Below are positions 41,154 through 50,446 of a stretch of 64,000 bases of DNA, in pieces. Position numbers and translations under genes: made by a program. The notes beneath the pieces were generated by a model, which was not told where the DNA came from, ran no database searches, and was given only the letters and a program-made list of their open reading frames with translations. Origin of the DNA: Sphingomonas panacis (lineage in GTDB: Bacteria; Pseudomonadota; Alphaproteobacteria; Sphingomonadales; Sphingomonadaceae); assembly GCF_001717955.1 (NCBI RefSeq), contig NZ_CP014168.1, forward strand, positions 4,867,501 through 4,931,500, in the 5' to 3' direction. Position 1 is the first letter of the stretch; each line of letters begins with the position of its first letter.

Positions 41154-43439
41154 ATGTTGAACTATCGTACCACTGTTTCGAGCGCCGCCATCGCCGCGAT
41201 CCTGGCCTTGAGCGCGTCGCCTGCCCTCGCGCAGACCGCGCCGGACGCCACCCCGCCCGCCGATACCGCGACTGCGCCAGCCACAACTGTGGATGAAGTG
41301 GCGGTCGGCGACATCATCGTCACCGCCAACAAGCGCGCGGAGAACATCCAGAGCGTGCCGCTCGCAGTGTCGGTCATCGCGCCGGCGCAACTCGCCGTTG
41401 CGGGGGTGCGGAACTTCGCGGATCTCGGCAAGATCGCACCGTCGTTGATCGTGCGCCCGGCCGAGCAGCCGCAGAACTCCAACATCTCGCTGCGCGGCGT
41501 CGGTACGCTCGCGTTCGGCATCGGCGTCGAATCGAGCGTCGCGGTACTGGTCGACGAGGTGCCGGTGCCGCTCACCGCGCGCGCGTTCACAGACCTTCCC
41601 GACATCGAGCGGATCGAGGTGCTGCGCGGGCCGCAGAGTACGCTGTACGGCAAGTCGGCTTCGGCTGGCCTCGTCAACCTCATCACGCGCGATCCGACCG
41701 ACACGTTGCACGTGCGCGCCAATGCGGTGGTGACGAGCGATCAGGAACGTGGCGCCAATGTCAGCGTCTCCGGCCCGCTGTCGCCCGATGTCGGCTACGT
41801 CTTCTCCGCCGCGTATAATTTCTGGGACGGCAACGTCCACAATGTCTTCGATGACAAGCAGGTCAGCGGCCGCGAGGCGGTGAACGTCCGGGGCAAGCTG
41901 CGCTGGAAGCCGACGGACGATGCCTCGATCACGCTGTCGCTCAACTACGTCAACGGCAATACCGATGTCGGTCGCCCCTTCATCCATATCGCGCCCGGTG
42001 CGCGGCTGCGTGGGGTCGCCACGCTCGATCCGGCGACGGTGTTTCCCGGCGTGACGATCAGCCCGGACAATCAGGACATCAGCAACAACTTCGACTCGCG
42101 CACCAAATATCAGGGCGGCGGCGGCTATCTGCGGGGCGAGTTCGGCGTGTTCGGCGAGATGAACCTCATCTCGATCTCGTCCTACGATCGCTACCACCTC
42201 GACGATTATCTCGATCAGGACGACACGTCCTCGACGACGACGTACGGCAACAACAATCAGATCGGGTCGTTTGACTCGGAGCAGTTCACGCAGGAACTCC
42301 GCCTCCAATCACCGGGGGACAAGCCGTTCCGCTATACGGTCGGCGCCTATGCGGCGACCAATTCGTTTGAACGCGCTTTCGTTCGCGGCCCCGCTTTCTC
42401 GATCGCCAACTGGGACGCCACCTCGAAGTCGCGACAGGTCGCCGGCTTCGTGCAGGCGGACTGGACGGTGTATCCCGGCCTGACGCTGACCGGCGGGGGA
42501 CGCGTGCAGAACGAGCGCGTTTCGTACACCTTCGTCGATCACGCCGCCGGCAACGCGGCGTTCAGCGGCAAAGCCTATGACACAGCCGGCACCTATCGCG
42601 GCAGCGTCCGCTACGAGTTCACGCCGACGGTCAGCGGATTCTTCACTTATTCGACCGGGTACAAAGGCCAGACCTATGATCTGACGACCGGCTTCAACCA
42701 GAACCGCGCGCTGGCCGGGCCGATCCGTCCCGAGCGTTCGCGCGACAAGGAGCTTGGCCTGCGCACGCAGTTCTTCGGGCGTCGGCTCACGCTCAACGTC
42801 ACCTTGTTCGATACCGATTATGACAATCTTCAGGCGCAGACGATCGAAACGCTGCCCGACGGAACCTCGAACTACCGCCTCACCAACGTTGGCGGCCTCA
42901 ACACCCGAGGCATCGAGTTCGAAGGCTCGGCGACGCTTGCGAGCGATCTCACGCTGGGCGGCTCTGTGACATACTTGGACGCCAAGTACACCTCGTTTGG
43001 CACGGCGCAATGCTACCCGCTCCAGACCGCAGCGCTGGGCTGCACCGGCACGCCGACGCGACAGAACCTCACGGGCACGCGCGTCCCGCAGGCACCCGAG
43101 TGGAAGTTCAACGTCAATGCGGATTATTCACCGCGCCTGACCGACACGCTGCGCGGCGTGGCCCAGGTGAACTGGCAGTATCAAAGCAGCCTCTATTATG
43201 CCGCGCGCGACCCCGAGACGTTCCAACCCGCCTTCCACATCGTCAACGTCGGCCTCGGCATCCGGGACGAGGACCGCCGCTGGGAGGTCGTCGGCTTCGT
43301 CAACAACCTGTTCGATCAGCAATATTACAGCTCACTGGTCAACACCGCCGGTAACTTCGGCAACCAGATCGCAACCCAGGCGCTGCTGCCACGCGACTTC
43401 CGTCGCTATGGCGGCGTGCGGCTGGCGCTGAACTTCTGA
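41154..43439 (+). CDS. TonB-dependent outer-membrane receptor
   Basis: 761 residues. Signal peptide (ending ALSASPALAQT), TonB-box/plug region with VGDIIVTANKRAENIQSVPL, plug core IERIEVLRGPQSTLYGKSAS, and a 22-strand barrel ending in the canonical C-terminal aromatic (GGVRLALNF). It imports a ligand across the outer membrane using the TonB complex. It lies 72 bp after the GH31 gene and 11 bp before the exported hydrolase gene. The setting suggests a glycoside or oligosaccharide ligand instead of iron. Confidence 0.94.
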   Translation: MLNYRTTVSSAAIAAILALSASPALAQTAPDATPPADTATAPATTVDEVAVGDIIVTANKRAENIQSVPLAVSVIAPAQLAVAGVRNFADLGKIAPSLIVRPAEQPQNSNISLRGVGTLAFGIGVESSVAVLVDEVPVPLTARAFTDLPDIERIEVLRGPQSTLYGKSASAGLVNLITRDPTDTLHVRANAVVTSDQERGANVSVSGPLSPDVGYVFSAAYNFWDGNVHNVFDDKQVSGREAVNVRGKLRWKPTDDASITLSLNYVNGNTDVGRPFIHIAPGARLRGVATLDPATVFPGVTISPDNQDISNNFDSRTKYQGGGGYLRGEFGVFGEMNLISISSYDRYHLDDYLDQDDTSSTTTYGNNNQIGSFDSEQFTQELRLQSPGDKPFRYTVGAYAATNSFERAFVRGPAFSIANWDATSKSRQVAGFVQADWTVYPGLTLTGGGRVQNERVSYTFVDHAAGNAAFSGKAYDTAGTYRGSVRYEFTPTVSGFFTYSTGYKGQTYDLTTGFNQNRALAGPIRPERSRDKELGLRTQFFGRRLTLNVTLFDTDYDNLQAQTIETLPDGTSNYRLTNVGGLNTRGIEFEGSATLASDLTLGGSVTYLDAKYTSFGTAQCYPLQTAALGCTGTPTRQNLTGTRVPQAPEWKFNVNADYSPRLTDTLRGVAQVNWQYQSSLYYAARDPETFQPAFHIVNVGLGIRDEDRRWEVVGFVNNLFDQQYYSSLVNTAGNFGNQIATQALLPRDFRRYGGVRLALNF

Positions 43440-43450
43440 GCCGGGCTGAT

Positions 43451-44758
43451 ATGAAAAAGTCGACAAAGGCGCTGTTTGCGGTTGCGGCCGCAGCGGTGCT
43501 TATCGGCGCCGCGCCGGGGGCCGAGCCTCCGGCGCGGCCGGGCGTGGATGCGCCGGAACTCGCCCGGCTGGGGGCCTATCCGGTCGGGGTCGCAGACCTC
43601 GAACTGGTTCAGCCCGATCGGCCGAACCCGCTCAAGGGCAAGGACCGGCCGCTTGTGGAAGACCGGCACCTTCCGCTCAAGATCTGGTATCCTGCGGCGG
43701 TTTCCGGTCCCGGCACCACCTACCGCACCGCGCTTTCGGGCGAGACGGGGGTCGATGTGCCGTTCACGATCCCCGGCATCGCGACGCCGGGCGCGCGCCA
43801 AAGCACCGGGCGTTTCCCGCTCGTCATCCTCGCACATGGCTATGGCAATGCGCCCGAATTGCTGGCGTGGCTGGGCGAGAACCTCGCCAGCAAGGGATAT
43901 GTCGTCGTCGCCCCCGCCTTTCGCGACCCGCCGATCAGCGACCGGAGCGCGTTCGCGTTCGCCGGTCCGCTCTCCCGGCGACCGCTCGACATCGCATTCG
44001 TCGCGGCGGAGGTACAGCGGCGCGCCCGGGCCGGGCGGGCTCCGTTCGCGGCCGCGGACCCGGATCGTACCGCGTTGATCGGTTATTCGATGGGGGGCTA
44101 CGGCGTGCTTACGACTGCGGGCGCGCCGCTCGATCCGTGGCTGGGCGGCGCGACGCGCGGGGTGCTTGCGCCCTATGCCGCGGGTGGCGCGAACGCGGAG
44201 CTGCTCAAGGTCGCGCACCTCAAGGCGGTGGTGGCGATCGCGCCGGCGGTGCGCCTTCAGGACAAGGCACTCTGGGCGGGATCTGGCGTCGCGGCGGTCA
44301 CCGCCCCTACGCTGTTCATCGTCGGCAGCCAGGATCATGTCGTCGGCTATGATCCGGGCGTCCGTACCGCGTTCGACCAAGAGGTCCACGCCTCCCGCTA
44401 CCTGCTGACCTTCAAAGAAGCCGGCCATAGCATCGCGCTGAGTGGTGCGCCGCCCGAAATGCGCCGCACCTTCTGGGACATCGACTGGCTGGAAGATGCG
44501 GTGTGGCGCAAGGACCGCCTGCTGGCGGTGCAGGCGCATTTTATCACCGCCTTTCTCGACCGCTACGTGAAAGACGACGCGACCAAGGCGAGCTTTCTCG
44601 ACGGGCTTACGCCTGACTCCGGTACCGGCACCTGGCCCGGCCTGCCGCGCGGCCGCATCGCCGCCTTCAGCCCCGGCGCACCGACCGCGACCGTCTGGAA
44701 GGGCTTCCAGCCGAGCAAGGCGACTGGCATGATGTTCGAACACAAGCCCGCATCGTGA
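43451..44758 (+). CDS. Exported alpha/beta hydrolase (PAF-acetylhydrolase/dienelactone-hydrolase-like)
   Basis: 435 residues. Signal peptide MKKSTKALFAVAAAAVLIGA. Alpha/beta-hydrolase core: LVILAHGYGN (oxyanion region), nucleophile elbow GYSMGGYG, acid Asp in VGSQDHVVGYD and His in EAGHSIALS. Likely an esterase removing acyl or ester groups. It lies 11 bp after the TonB receptor gene and 17 bp before the GH2 gene, so it is probably part of the same operon and may de-esterify the same substrate in the periplasm. Exact substrate unknown. Confidence 0.85.
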   Translation: MKKSTKALFAVAAAAVLIGAAPGAEPPARPGVDAPELARLGAYPVGVADLELVQPDRPNPLKGKDRPLVEDRHLPLKIWYPAAVSGPGTTYRTALSGETGVDVPFTIPGIATPGARQSTGRFPLVILAHGYGNAPELLAWLGENLASKGYVVVAPAFRDPPISDRSAFAFAGPLSRRPLDIAFVAAEVQRRARAGRAPFAAADPDRTALIGYSMGGYGVLTTAGAPLDPWLGGATRGVLAPYAAGGANAELLKVAHLKAVVAIAPAVRLQDKALWAGSGVAAVTAPTLFIVGSQDHVVGYDPGVRTAFDQEVHASRYLLTFKEAGHSIALSGAPPEMRRTFWDIDWLEDAVWRKDRLLAVQAHFITAFLDRYVKDDATKASFLDGLTPDSGTGTWPGLPRGRIAAFSPGAPTATVWKGFQPSKATGMMFEHKPAS

Positions 44759-44775
44759 CGGGACGGGAGAGACGC

Positions 44776-46641
44776 ATGAAACCGCTGTTCCGCATGCTCG
44801 GTGTGACGATGCCGATCGCGATAGCCATCGCGCCGCTCTCCGCCCAGGAAGCCGCTCCCGCACCAACCCCGGTGCTCGCCGCCGGCGATCTTCGGGCTGG
44901 AACCGATCTGTCCGGGCCGTGGCATTATTCGATCGATCCATTCCGCTCGGGCATCGCCGGGTTTCACGGCGAGGCGCCCGATGCCGGTCAGCAGCGCTGG
45001 CGCGACGTCGATCCGCGCGCGGCGATGGCGTCCGACAACCGCGTGCTTTACGAGTTCGATCTCGGCCATTCGCCGATCACCACCCTCCCCTCCTCCTGGC
45101 TCACCGAAGCGCCGGAGTTGCGCCACTATCAGGGGCTGATGTGGTATCAACGGACCTTCGCCGCGCCAGCGCAGCGACAGGGCCGCACCTTCCTGCGCTT
45201 CGGCGCCGCGAACTATGGGACAATCGTGTACCTCAACGGTCAGCAGGTCGGCCGGCACGAAGGCGGCTTCACGCCGTTCGCGTTCGACGTGACGAAGCTG
45301 CTGCGCGACGGGGACAACCAGATCACCGTCGGGGTCGATTCGCAGGCGAGCGATACGACGGTGCCGCCCGCCGTCACCGATTGGGAGAATTACGGCGGCA
45401 TCACCCGGCCGGTCCGCCTCATCACGACCCCCGATACCTATGTGGATGATGCCTGGGTGCGCCTGCTGGGCGACGGGCGGCTGGCCGTCGATGTCCATCT
45501 CGACGGCCCACAGGCCGCGAACCGACCCGTGCATCTGCGCATCGCCGAGCTTAAACTCGATCGCGCCGGCGTGACCGACGCGCAGGGCAACTGGCGTGCG
45601 ACGATGACGGCGCCGCGCGCGCTCGTCCGCTGGTCTCCCGACCGACCGAAACTGTATGAGGTCGGCGTCGTCGCGGGCGAGGATAGCTGGCGCGACCGTA
45701 TCGGTTTCCGCACCATCGCGGTGCGTGGCGCGGACATCCTGCTCAATGGCAAGCCGATTTTCCTGCGCGGCATCTCGATGCACGAGGAGGAACTCGGCGT
45801 CGATCCGACCCGCGCGATGACGACCGCCGCCGCCCGCGCCTTGCTGGGCGAGATCAAGGATGGGCTCCACGGCAACTTCGTTCGCCTCGCGCATTACCCG
45901 CATTCGGACGTGACGACGCGGCTTGCGGACGAAATGGGCCTGCTGGTCTGGAGCGAAATACCCGTCTACTGGCGCGTTGCCTGGTCCAATCCCGATACGC
46001 TGGCACGCGCGCGAACCATGCTGGCCGAGAACATCCGGCGCGATCGCAACCGGGCATCGGTGGCGATCTGGAGCGTCGCCAACGAGACACCCGTGACCGA
46101 CGCGCGCAATGCTTTCCTGCGGACTCTGGTCGCGGATGTCCGCCGGCTCGACGGCACGCGGCTCGTCAGCGCCGCGCTGCTCGTCGAACGATCGAAGACG
46201 GCGGACCACCCCGTTATGACTCTCGCCGACCCGTTGGCCGATGTACTCGATGTCATGGCAATCAACACCTATAACGGCTGGTACACACAGGACCGGCTGA
46301 CTGACCTTCCCGGCAGCGAATGGCGCGTGCCGGCGAACAAGCCGCTGATCTTCTCCGAACTCGGCGCCGATGCGCGGGCGGGCTTCCACGATCCCATCAA
46401 GGGGCAGAAGTTTTCCGAAGATTTCCAGGCCGATTATTACCGCTACACGCTCCGGATGGCCGACAAGGTTCCGACGCTACGCGGGATGTCGCCGTGGATA
46501 CTGAAGGACTTCCGTTCGCCCCGACGGCAGAATCCCGATTTCCAGCAAGGCTGGAACCGCAAGGGCCTGATCTCCGAGACAGGTCAGCGCAAGCAGGCGT
46601 TCGACGTGCTCGCAACCTATTACCAACGGCATGGCGGTTAG
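44776..46641 (+). CDS. Exported glycoside hydrolase family 2 (beta-glucuronidase/beta-galactosidase-like)
   Basis: 621 residues. Signal peptide (MKPLFRMLGVTMPIAIAIAP, cleavage near LSAQ). GH2 layout: sugar-binding jelly roll (about 40-225, with NYGTIVYLNGQQVGRHEGGF), Ig-like domain, then TIM barrel with acid/base Glu437 in WSVANETP and nucleophile Glu528 in IFSELGAD. ILLNGKPIFLRGISMHEE matches the loop before the barrel in beta-glucuronidases. ATG 44776 has GGGAGAG upstream; GTG 44755 is rejected because it extends before the signal peptide. Probably cleaves a beta-glycoside in the periplasm ahead of the ExuT-like importer. Confidence 0.9.
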   Translation: MKPLFRMLGVTMPIAIAIAPLSAQEAAPAPTPVLAAGDLRAGTDLSGPWHYSIDPFRSGIAGFHGEAPDAGQQRWRDVDPRAAMASDNRVLYEFDLGHSPITTLPSSWLTEAPELRHYQGLMWYQRTFAAPAQRQGRTFLRFGAANYGTIVYLNGQQVGRHEGGFTPFAFDVTKLLRDGDNQITVGVDSQASDTTVPPAVTDWENYGGITRPVRLITTPDTYVDDAWVRLLGDGRLAVDVHLDGPQAANRPVHLRIAELKLDRAGVTDAQGNWRATMTAPRALVRWSPDRPKLYEVGVVAGEDSWRDRIGFRTIAVRGADILLNGKPIFLRGISMHEEELGVDPTRAMTTAAARALLGEIKDGLHGNFVRLAHYPHSDVTTRLADEMGLLVWSEIPVYWRVAWSNPDTLARARTMLAENIRRDRNRASVAIWSVANETPVTDARNAFLRTLVADVRRLDGTRLVSAALLVERSKTADHPVMTLADPLADVLDVMAINTYNGWYTQDRLTDLPGSEWRVPANKPLIFSELGADARAGFHDPIKGQKFSEDFQADYYRYTLRMADKVPTLRGMSPWILKDFRSPRRQNPDFQQGWNRKGLISETGQRKQAFDVLATYYQRHGG

Positions 46642-46652
46642 CTGCGGGTTTC

Positions 46653-46672
46653 AGTCCGGACCAGAGCGGACT
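46653..46672. terminator. Short hairpin between convergent GH2 and GGDEF genes
   Basis: AGTCCG-N8-CGGACT in the 36-bp gap between the two convergent stop codons. It could end transcripts from both sides, but no U-tract follows. Confidence 0.3.
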
Positions 46673-46677
46673 CCGAA

Positions 46678-48507
46678 CTATGCGTCCTCGTGCGGTTCTA
46701 TAACCGTGCGATTACGGCCTTCGCGCTTGGCGCGGTACAAGGCGGCATCGGCGAGCTGAACGAGCGACGATCCGTCGTTGTTCATGCTGTTGTCCCACGT
46801 CGCGATGCCGAACGACATGCTGGTGCCGCCGAGCAGCCGGCCGCCCTGGCGCAGGCTGATTTCGGAAATCGCCTGACGCACCGACTCGACCCGCGCCCCA
46901 AGCGCCTCGGCGGTGGTGCCCGGCGCGATGATGGTGAATTCCTCGCCGCCGAAGCGACATACGAGATCGCCGTCGCGGAAGCGGCTCTGCATCTCCGTGG
47001 CGACCGCCTGCAACACGCTGTCGCCTGCGTCGTGCCCGAACTCGTCGTTGAAGCGCTTGAAATGATCAATGTCGCACATGACGACGCTGAGCGGCGCGCC
47101 TGATCGCCGTGCCCGCGCGATCTCCAGCGAGAGCGCTTCTTCCATATAGCGGCGGTTGAACAATCCGGTCAGCGGGTCGCGGATCGTCTGCTCGCGCAAG
47201 TCACGCTGAAGCCGGTGATTGACCAGCGCCGAGGCGATATTCTCAGCCATGACGGCCAAGCGGAAGCGGTTCTCGGCGGTCACGGTGCCGAACAGGCAAA
47301 GCGTCCCGATCACCTCTCCGCCCGCCAGCAGCGGCTCGCAATGGTAGACCGTCTCCGCATCGGCGACATGCGCGCAGACGATATCGCTGCCCGGCGCGCT
47401 GACGAAATGGCTTTGCCCGCGCCGCAGTGCCCAGCATTGGTTCGGTGCGAAGCCATCCCGTTCGGGCGCCGATCCACCCCAGCCGGCGATCGGGAGCAGC
47501 AGGTTGCGGGAATTGTTGTGGGCATAGAGCGCGCCCCCGATCCCCGGCAACACGAGGGGCACGAACACGCGGATCACCTGCGCCAGTTCGTCGTCGGTGC
47601 GCGCCGCCTGCATACGATGCGCCATTCCGCCCAGCAGCTCGATCGCATCGCCACGGTCTTGCAAGGCATCCCGGTTGCCCAACAACTCGTCATTGGCGAT
47701 CTTGAGGTCGCCCTCGCTGCGCCCCTGATCGGCAATGGCGGCTTCAAGACGGTCGGCCATCCGGTTATAGCCGTCGGCGAGCTGCCCGAATTCGCGCGAG
47801 CCCATTATGGTGGTGATCCGCACGTTATGGTCGCCCCGTCCCAGCGCCACCATTGCATCGTGAATGACATCCACCGGGCGTCGAATGCCGCGAATGACCA
47901 GCGCGGACACCAGCACGACCAGCAGCGACAGCAGTGAACCGCCGATCAACGCCAGTTTCTGCAACCGGGTAAGCCGTTCGCCCGCCACCGCGATTCGCGA
48001 TTCCCGAAGGGAGCGCTCCTCCTCCAGAAACCCGGTGGCGAGCAACGAGATCGTATTCATCAACTCGAGACCGTGCCCGTTCGCGACTGTCGCGCGGGCC
48101 TGTTCGAATCCGCCGCTCCGGGCGGCCTTCAGCGTCGTGCGCAGCCCGCCCACGCGCTCATCCATCAGCCTCAGCAACTCACGCGCGCGGGCGTTCTGAA
48201 CGGGATTGTCGGTCGTCATCCCCACCACGCGCGTGAGCGCCCGGCGTCCATCGGCGATATGCTGTTCGAACGTTGCGATGAAAGTCTCGTTGCCGGTCAA
48301 GACGAAACCGCGCTGCCCGGACTCGGCTTCGCGCAAATCTATGAGCGCCGTCCTCATCGAGGCGATTACGTCACCGGAATGGGTAACCCACCGGAAATTT
48401 TCACGCGTTTCCGCTGACGCACCGGCAAGCAGCCACGCCAGCGTGAGCAAGGCGGCCACGATGATGGCACCCAGTGCGGCGATGCGAGCGGTAAGCGATT
48501 GAAACAT
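46678..48507 (-). CDS. CHASE3-HAMP-GAF-GGDEF diguanylate cyclase
   Basis: 609 residues. TM1 (ALGAIIVAALLTLAWLLAGA), a periplasmic CHASE3-type helical sensor (LREAESGQRGFVLTG is the signature), TM2 (ALIGGSLLSLLVVLVSALVI), HAMP, a GAF domain (about 300-430), then GGDEF (about 445-600) with the active-site motif written GGEEF in CRFGGEEFTIIAPG and substrate-binding DIDHFKRFND. An intact A-site predicts cyclic-di-GMP synthesis in response to an unknown signal. ATG 48507 chosen; TTG 48534 is possible. Convergent with the GH2 gene. Confidence 0.93.
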   Translation of the reverse strand: MFQSLTARIAALGAIIVAALLTLAWLLAGASAETRENFRWVTHSGDVIASMRTALIDLREAESGQRGFVLTGNETFIATFEQHIADGRRALTRVVGMTTDNPVQNARARELLRLMDERVGGLRTTLKAARSGGFEQARATVANGHGLELMNTISLLATGFLEEERSLRESRIAVAGERLTRLQKLALIGGSLLSLLVVLVSALVIRGIRRPVDVIHDAMVALGRGDHNVRITTIMGSREFGQLADGYNRMADRLEAAIADQGRSEGDLKIANDELLGNRDALQDRGDAIELLGGMAHRMQAARTDDELAQVIRVFVPLVLPGIGGALYAHNNSRNLLLPIAGWGGSAPERDGFAPNQCWALRRGQSHFVSAPGSDIVCAHVADAETVYHCEPLLAGGEVIGTLCLFGTVTAENRFRLAVMAENIASALVNHRLQRDLREQTIRDPLTGLFNRRYMEEALSLEIARARRSGAPLSVVMCDIDHFKRFNDEFGHDAGDSVLQAVATEMQSRFRDGDLVCRFGGEEFTIIAPGTTAEALGARVESVRQAISEISLRQGGRLLGGTSMSFGIATWDNSMNNDGSSLVQLADAALYRAKREGRNRTVIEPHEDA

Positions 48508-48953
48508 GCAACTCTGTAGCAAAACAATCTTCAACGATCAAAAGATGTTGTCGCCGCAGGGGTGAATGGAGTCGCAATCTCGAGATGACCGTCCGCAAGG
48601 TAAACTGGGCTGCAGTACACTGAAAATCCGGCTTAATGCCGTGGCCCATTCCCTCTGCGTGAATCGGATTCGAAGCACAAACCCGATTTCGATTGGGAGC
48701 TGTGGCTTATCTCTTCCGGTGCGAAGGCACCATTCCTGTTGCCATTCCGGGAAGTGAGCCGACGAGTGGATGCGCCCACAATCCCGGGCGCGGCCGCCGC
48801 CTTGCACACACCAGCGGTTCGCCGCTGGTTTGGCACGGATAGTCACTTTAATGGGCTGCTTACCTGCATCCTGATCGAGTTTATTGAGGCGGCTATCACT
48901 TGACTTAAAGTGGCCTCGATCAGGCGTAGAGCGCGCCGCAGGAGGTGAATGCG
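48508..48953. other. Non-coding stretch before the 57-residue gene
   Basis: 446 bp without a convincing gene. By eye it is less GC-rich than its surroundings. The only long frame (minus strand, 48538-48969) has low-complexity, Cys-scattered translation with no ribosome-binding site. A TTGACT-like -35 hexamer near 48899 might serve the gene at 48954. Confidence 0.4.
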
Positions 48954-49127
48954 ATGGCTTCTCAAGCAAGGACCGATAGTCGAAGCTACTTCAGACAACG
49001 TGCACGGAAGGAGCTCGAAATGGCCATCACCTGCGAGAACAATGCCGCCGCATTGGCCCACCTCACGCTGGCCGACGAATATAGGAAACGTGCCGAGGAG
49101 TCCGATACTGTATCAGAATCTGGATGA
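48954..49127 (+). CDS. Small hypothetical helical protein, 57 residues
   Basis: ATG 48954 lies 8 bp after a perfect GGAGG, the strongest ribosome-binding site in this region. The product (MASQARTDSRSYFRQRARKE, then a second helix ALAHLTLADEYRKRAEE) is highly charged and predicted all-helical, with no signal peptide or Cys. Short proteins of the pattern Y-x-R-x-R-A...H-x-x-L-A-x-x-Y are common in sphingomonads and rhizobia but have no assigned role. It sits in the same pocket as another small unknown gene and a Crp/Fnr regulator. Confidence 0.6.
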   Translation: MASQARTDSRSYFRQRARKELEMAITCENNAAALAHLTLADEYRKRAEESDTVSESG

Positions 49128-49305
49128 GCCGAGCACGGCACACGTTAGGGTGCCAGAAATCACAGAGTACCGGCAATATTTTTCCAACATGGTGATGCTG
49201 GATCTCTTATCAGCCTGCTGTGATCTCGCCTTGCGAACCGGCACCCGTGAACTCTCGCGATCTCGCGCGGCATCTTGATATAGAACGGCTAACTTGGTCG
49301 GTAAA

Positions 49306-49629
49306 ATGACGAACGAAACTCCGCATGTAGATTCCTCCTTTAGCGAGGATCGCAATCCGCAGCCCGATGCACAGGGGCAAGCTGCTTTGCTCCTGATAGA
49401 GAGCCTCATTCACAGCTTGCTCGACAATGGTGCGCTGACCAAATCCCAGGCCCTCGAAGTGATCGCGAGTGCGTCACAGGTAAAGGAGGAGAGCGCGGCC
49501 GAGGAGAAGGAGCCTGCCCAAACGCTGAAGAAGTCGCTTAGCTTGCTGGTAAGTATGCGGCAAAGCATCGAAGCGCATTCCGGCCGCTACAACCCGGAGG
49601 ATCGATCAGGCCGTCAAAAAGGGCGATAG
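49306..49629 (+). CDS. Hypothetical protein, 107 residues
   Basis: Starts MTNETPHVDSSFSEDRNPQP; TTG 49294 is an in-frame alternative. The central helix (GQAALLLIESLIHSLLDNGA, then LTKSQALEVIASASQVKEE) is followed by an acidic, then Lys/Arg-rich region. Cytosolic, no known domain recognised. Codon pattern is compatible with a gene, but the ribosome-binding site is weak. Convergent with the Crp/Fnr regulator gene. Confidence 0.55.
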   Translation: MTNETPHVDSSFSEDRNPQPDAQGQAALLLIESLIHSLLDNGALTKSQALEVIASASQVKEESAAEEKEPAQTLKKSLSLLVSMRQSIEAHSGRYNPEDRSGRQKGR

Positions 49630-49669
49630 CGGCCAGCGACGGATGATCCGCCCCGGTTCGAAGATCCTT

Positions 49670-50446
49670 TCAGCCGCGGCGCGAGAATAACGCGCTCAGT
49701 GGCCGGCCAAAATGCGGGGCGACCTGATCCAGATGAAGATACAAGGGATTGAAATCACCTTCTCTCCTGATGCCATTCCAATCACGGATGGAAATCCACC
49801 GGCCAGCCTGCTCGATCAGCCCATCCGCGGCCAAAGCCTTCATCGTTCGATTGACGTGAACGCTGGTCAAGCCTGTCGCGTCACCCAACTGTTCCTGTGT
49901 CATCGGCAGTTGAAAACGCTCGGCCTCGATAATTTCAGCGGCGTGCATGCGGATTGCGATTTCGCATAGAATGTGGGCGATGCGCGCACGCGCATCACGG
50001 CGTCCAACATTGAGAACCCATTCTCGGTAGATTGACGCGTCGACCAGACCTTCGATCCACAGCGCCTGCCCAATCGCCGGTCTGGCCAGGGCAACCTCCC
50101 GAAGCGCCTCACGGTCGATTTCCGCAACGTCGAGTTCCGTCAGAGCTTGCACGCTATGATCGGCGATGTTGAGAAACAGATGCTGAAGATCGAGGATGTC
50201 GCCTCTGAGATGAAGCGAGACGATCTGACGCGCGCCAAGGACCGTCAGCTTGTGGCGGAACGCCATGCCGGAGATGACGAGCGCGCAATATGGTTTCGGC
50301 GGCTCGCCCTCTCGCACGAGATAGGTCGCGGCATGTACAATACGCACGGTGTGCGGAAGTGACGAGACGGCAGCGACATCATCTTCGCTCAGGGGCGCGC
50401 GTTGTGAAAGCCGGCGGGCGAGGAACTCCAATGGCGATGACGACAT
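49670..50446 (-). CDS. Crp/Fnr-family transcriptional regulator
   Basis: 258 residues. N-terminal cyclic-nucleotide-binding-like barrel (about 20-140, with YLVREGEPPKPYCALVISGM and GDILDLQHLFLN), dimer helix, and C-terminal HTH_Crp (about 175-240; PMTQEQLGDATGLTSVHVNR). The N-terminal cysteine cluster of FNR is absent, so it is not an Fe-S oxygen sensor. The cAMP phosphate-binding Arg-Ser pair is also not evident. It resembles the many orphan Crp-type regulators of sphingomonads. Ligand unknown. Confidence 0.88.
   Translation of the reverse strand: MSSSPLEFLARRLSQRAPLSEDDVAAVSSLPHTVRIVHAATYLVREGEPPKPYCALVISGMAFRHKLTVLGARQIVSLHLRGDILDLQHLFLNIADHSVQALTELDVAEIDREALREVALARPAIGQALWIEGLVDASIYREWVLNVGRRDARARIAHILCEIAIRMHAAEIIEAERFQLPMTQEQLGDATGLTSVHVNRTMKALAADGLIEQAGRWISIRDWNGIRREGDFNPLYLHLDQVAPHFGRPLSALFSRRG

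Noticed and set aside
48538-48969. 143-codon minus-strand frame with a WCVQGGG...DCG motif resembling small Cys proteins
   Set aside because: No ribosome-binding site or signal peptide, several unrelated frames are equally open, and the match is only a few residues.
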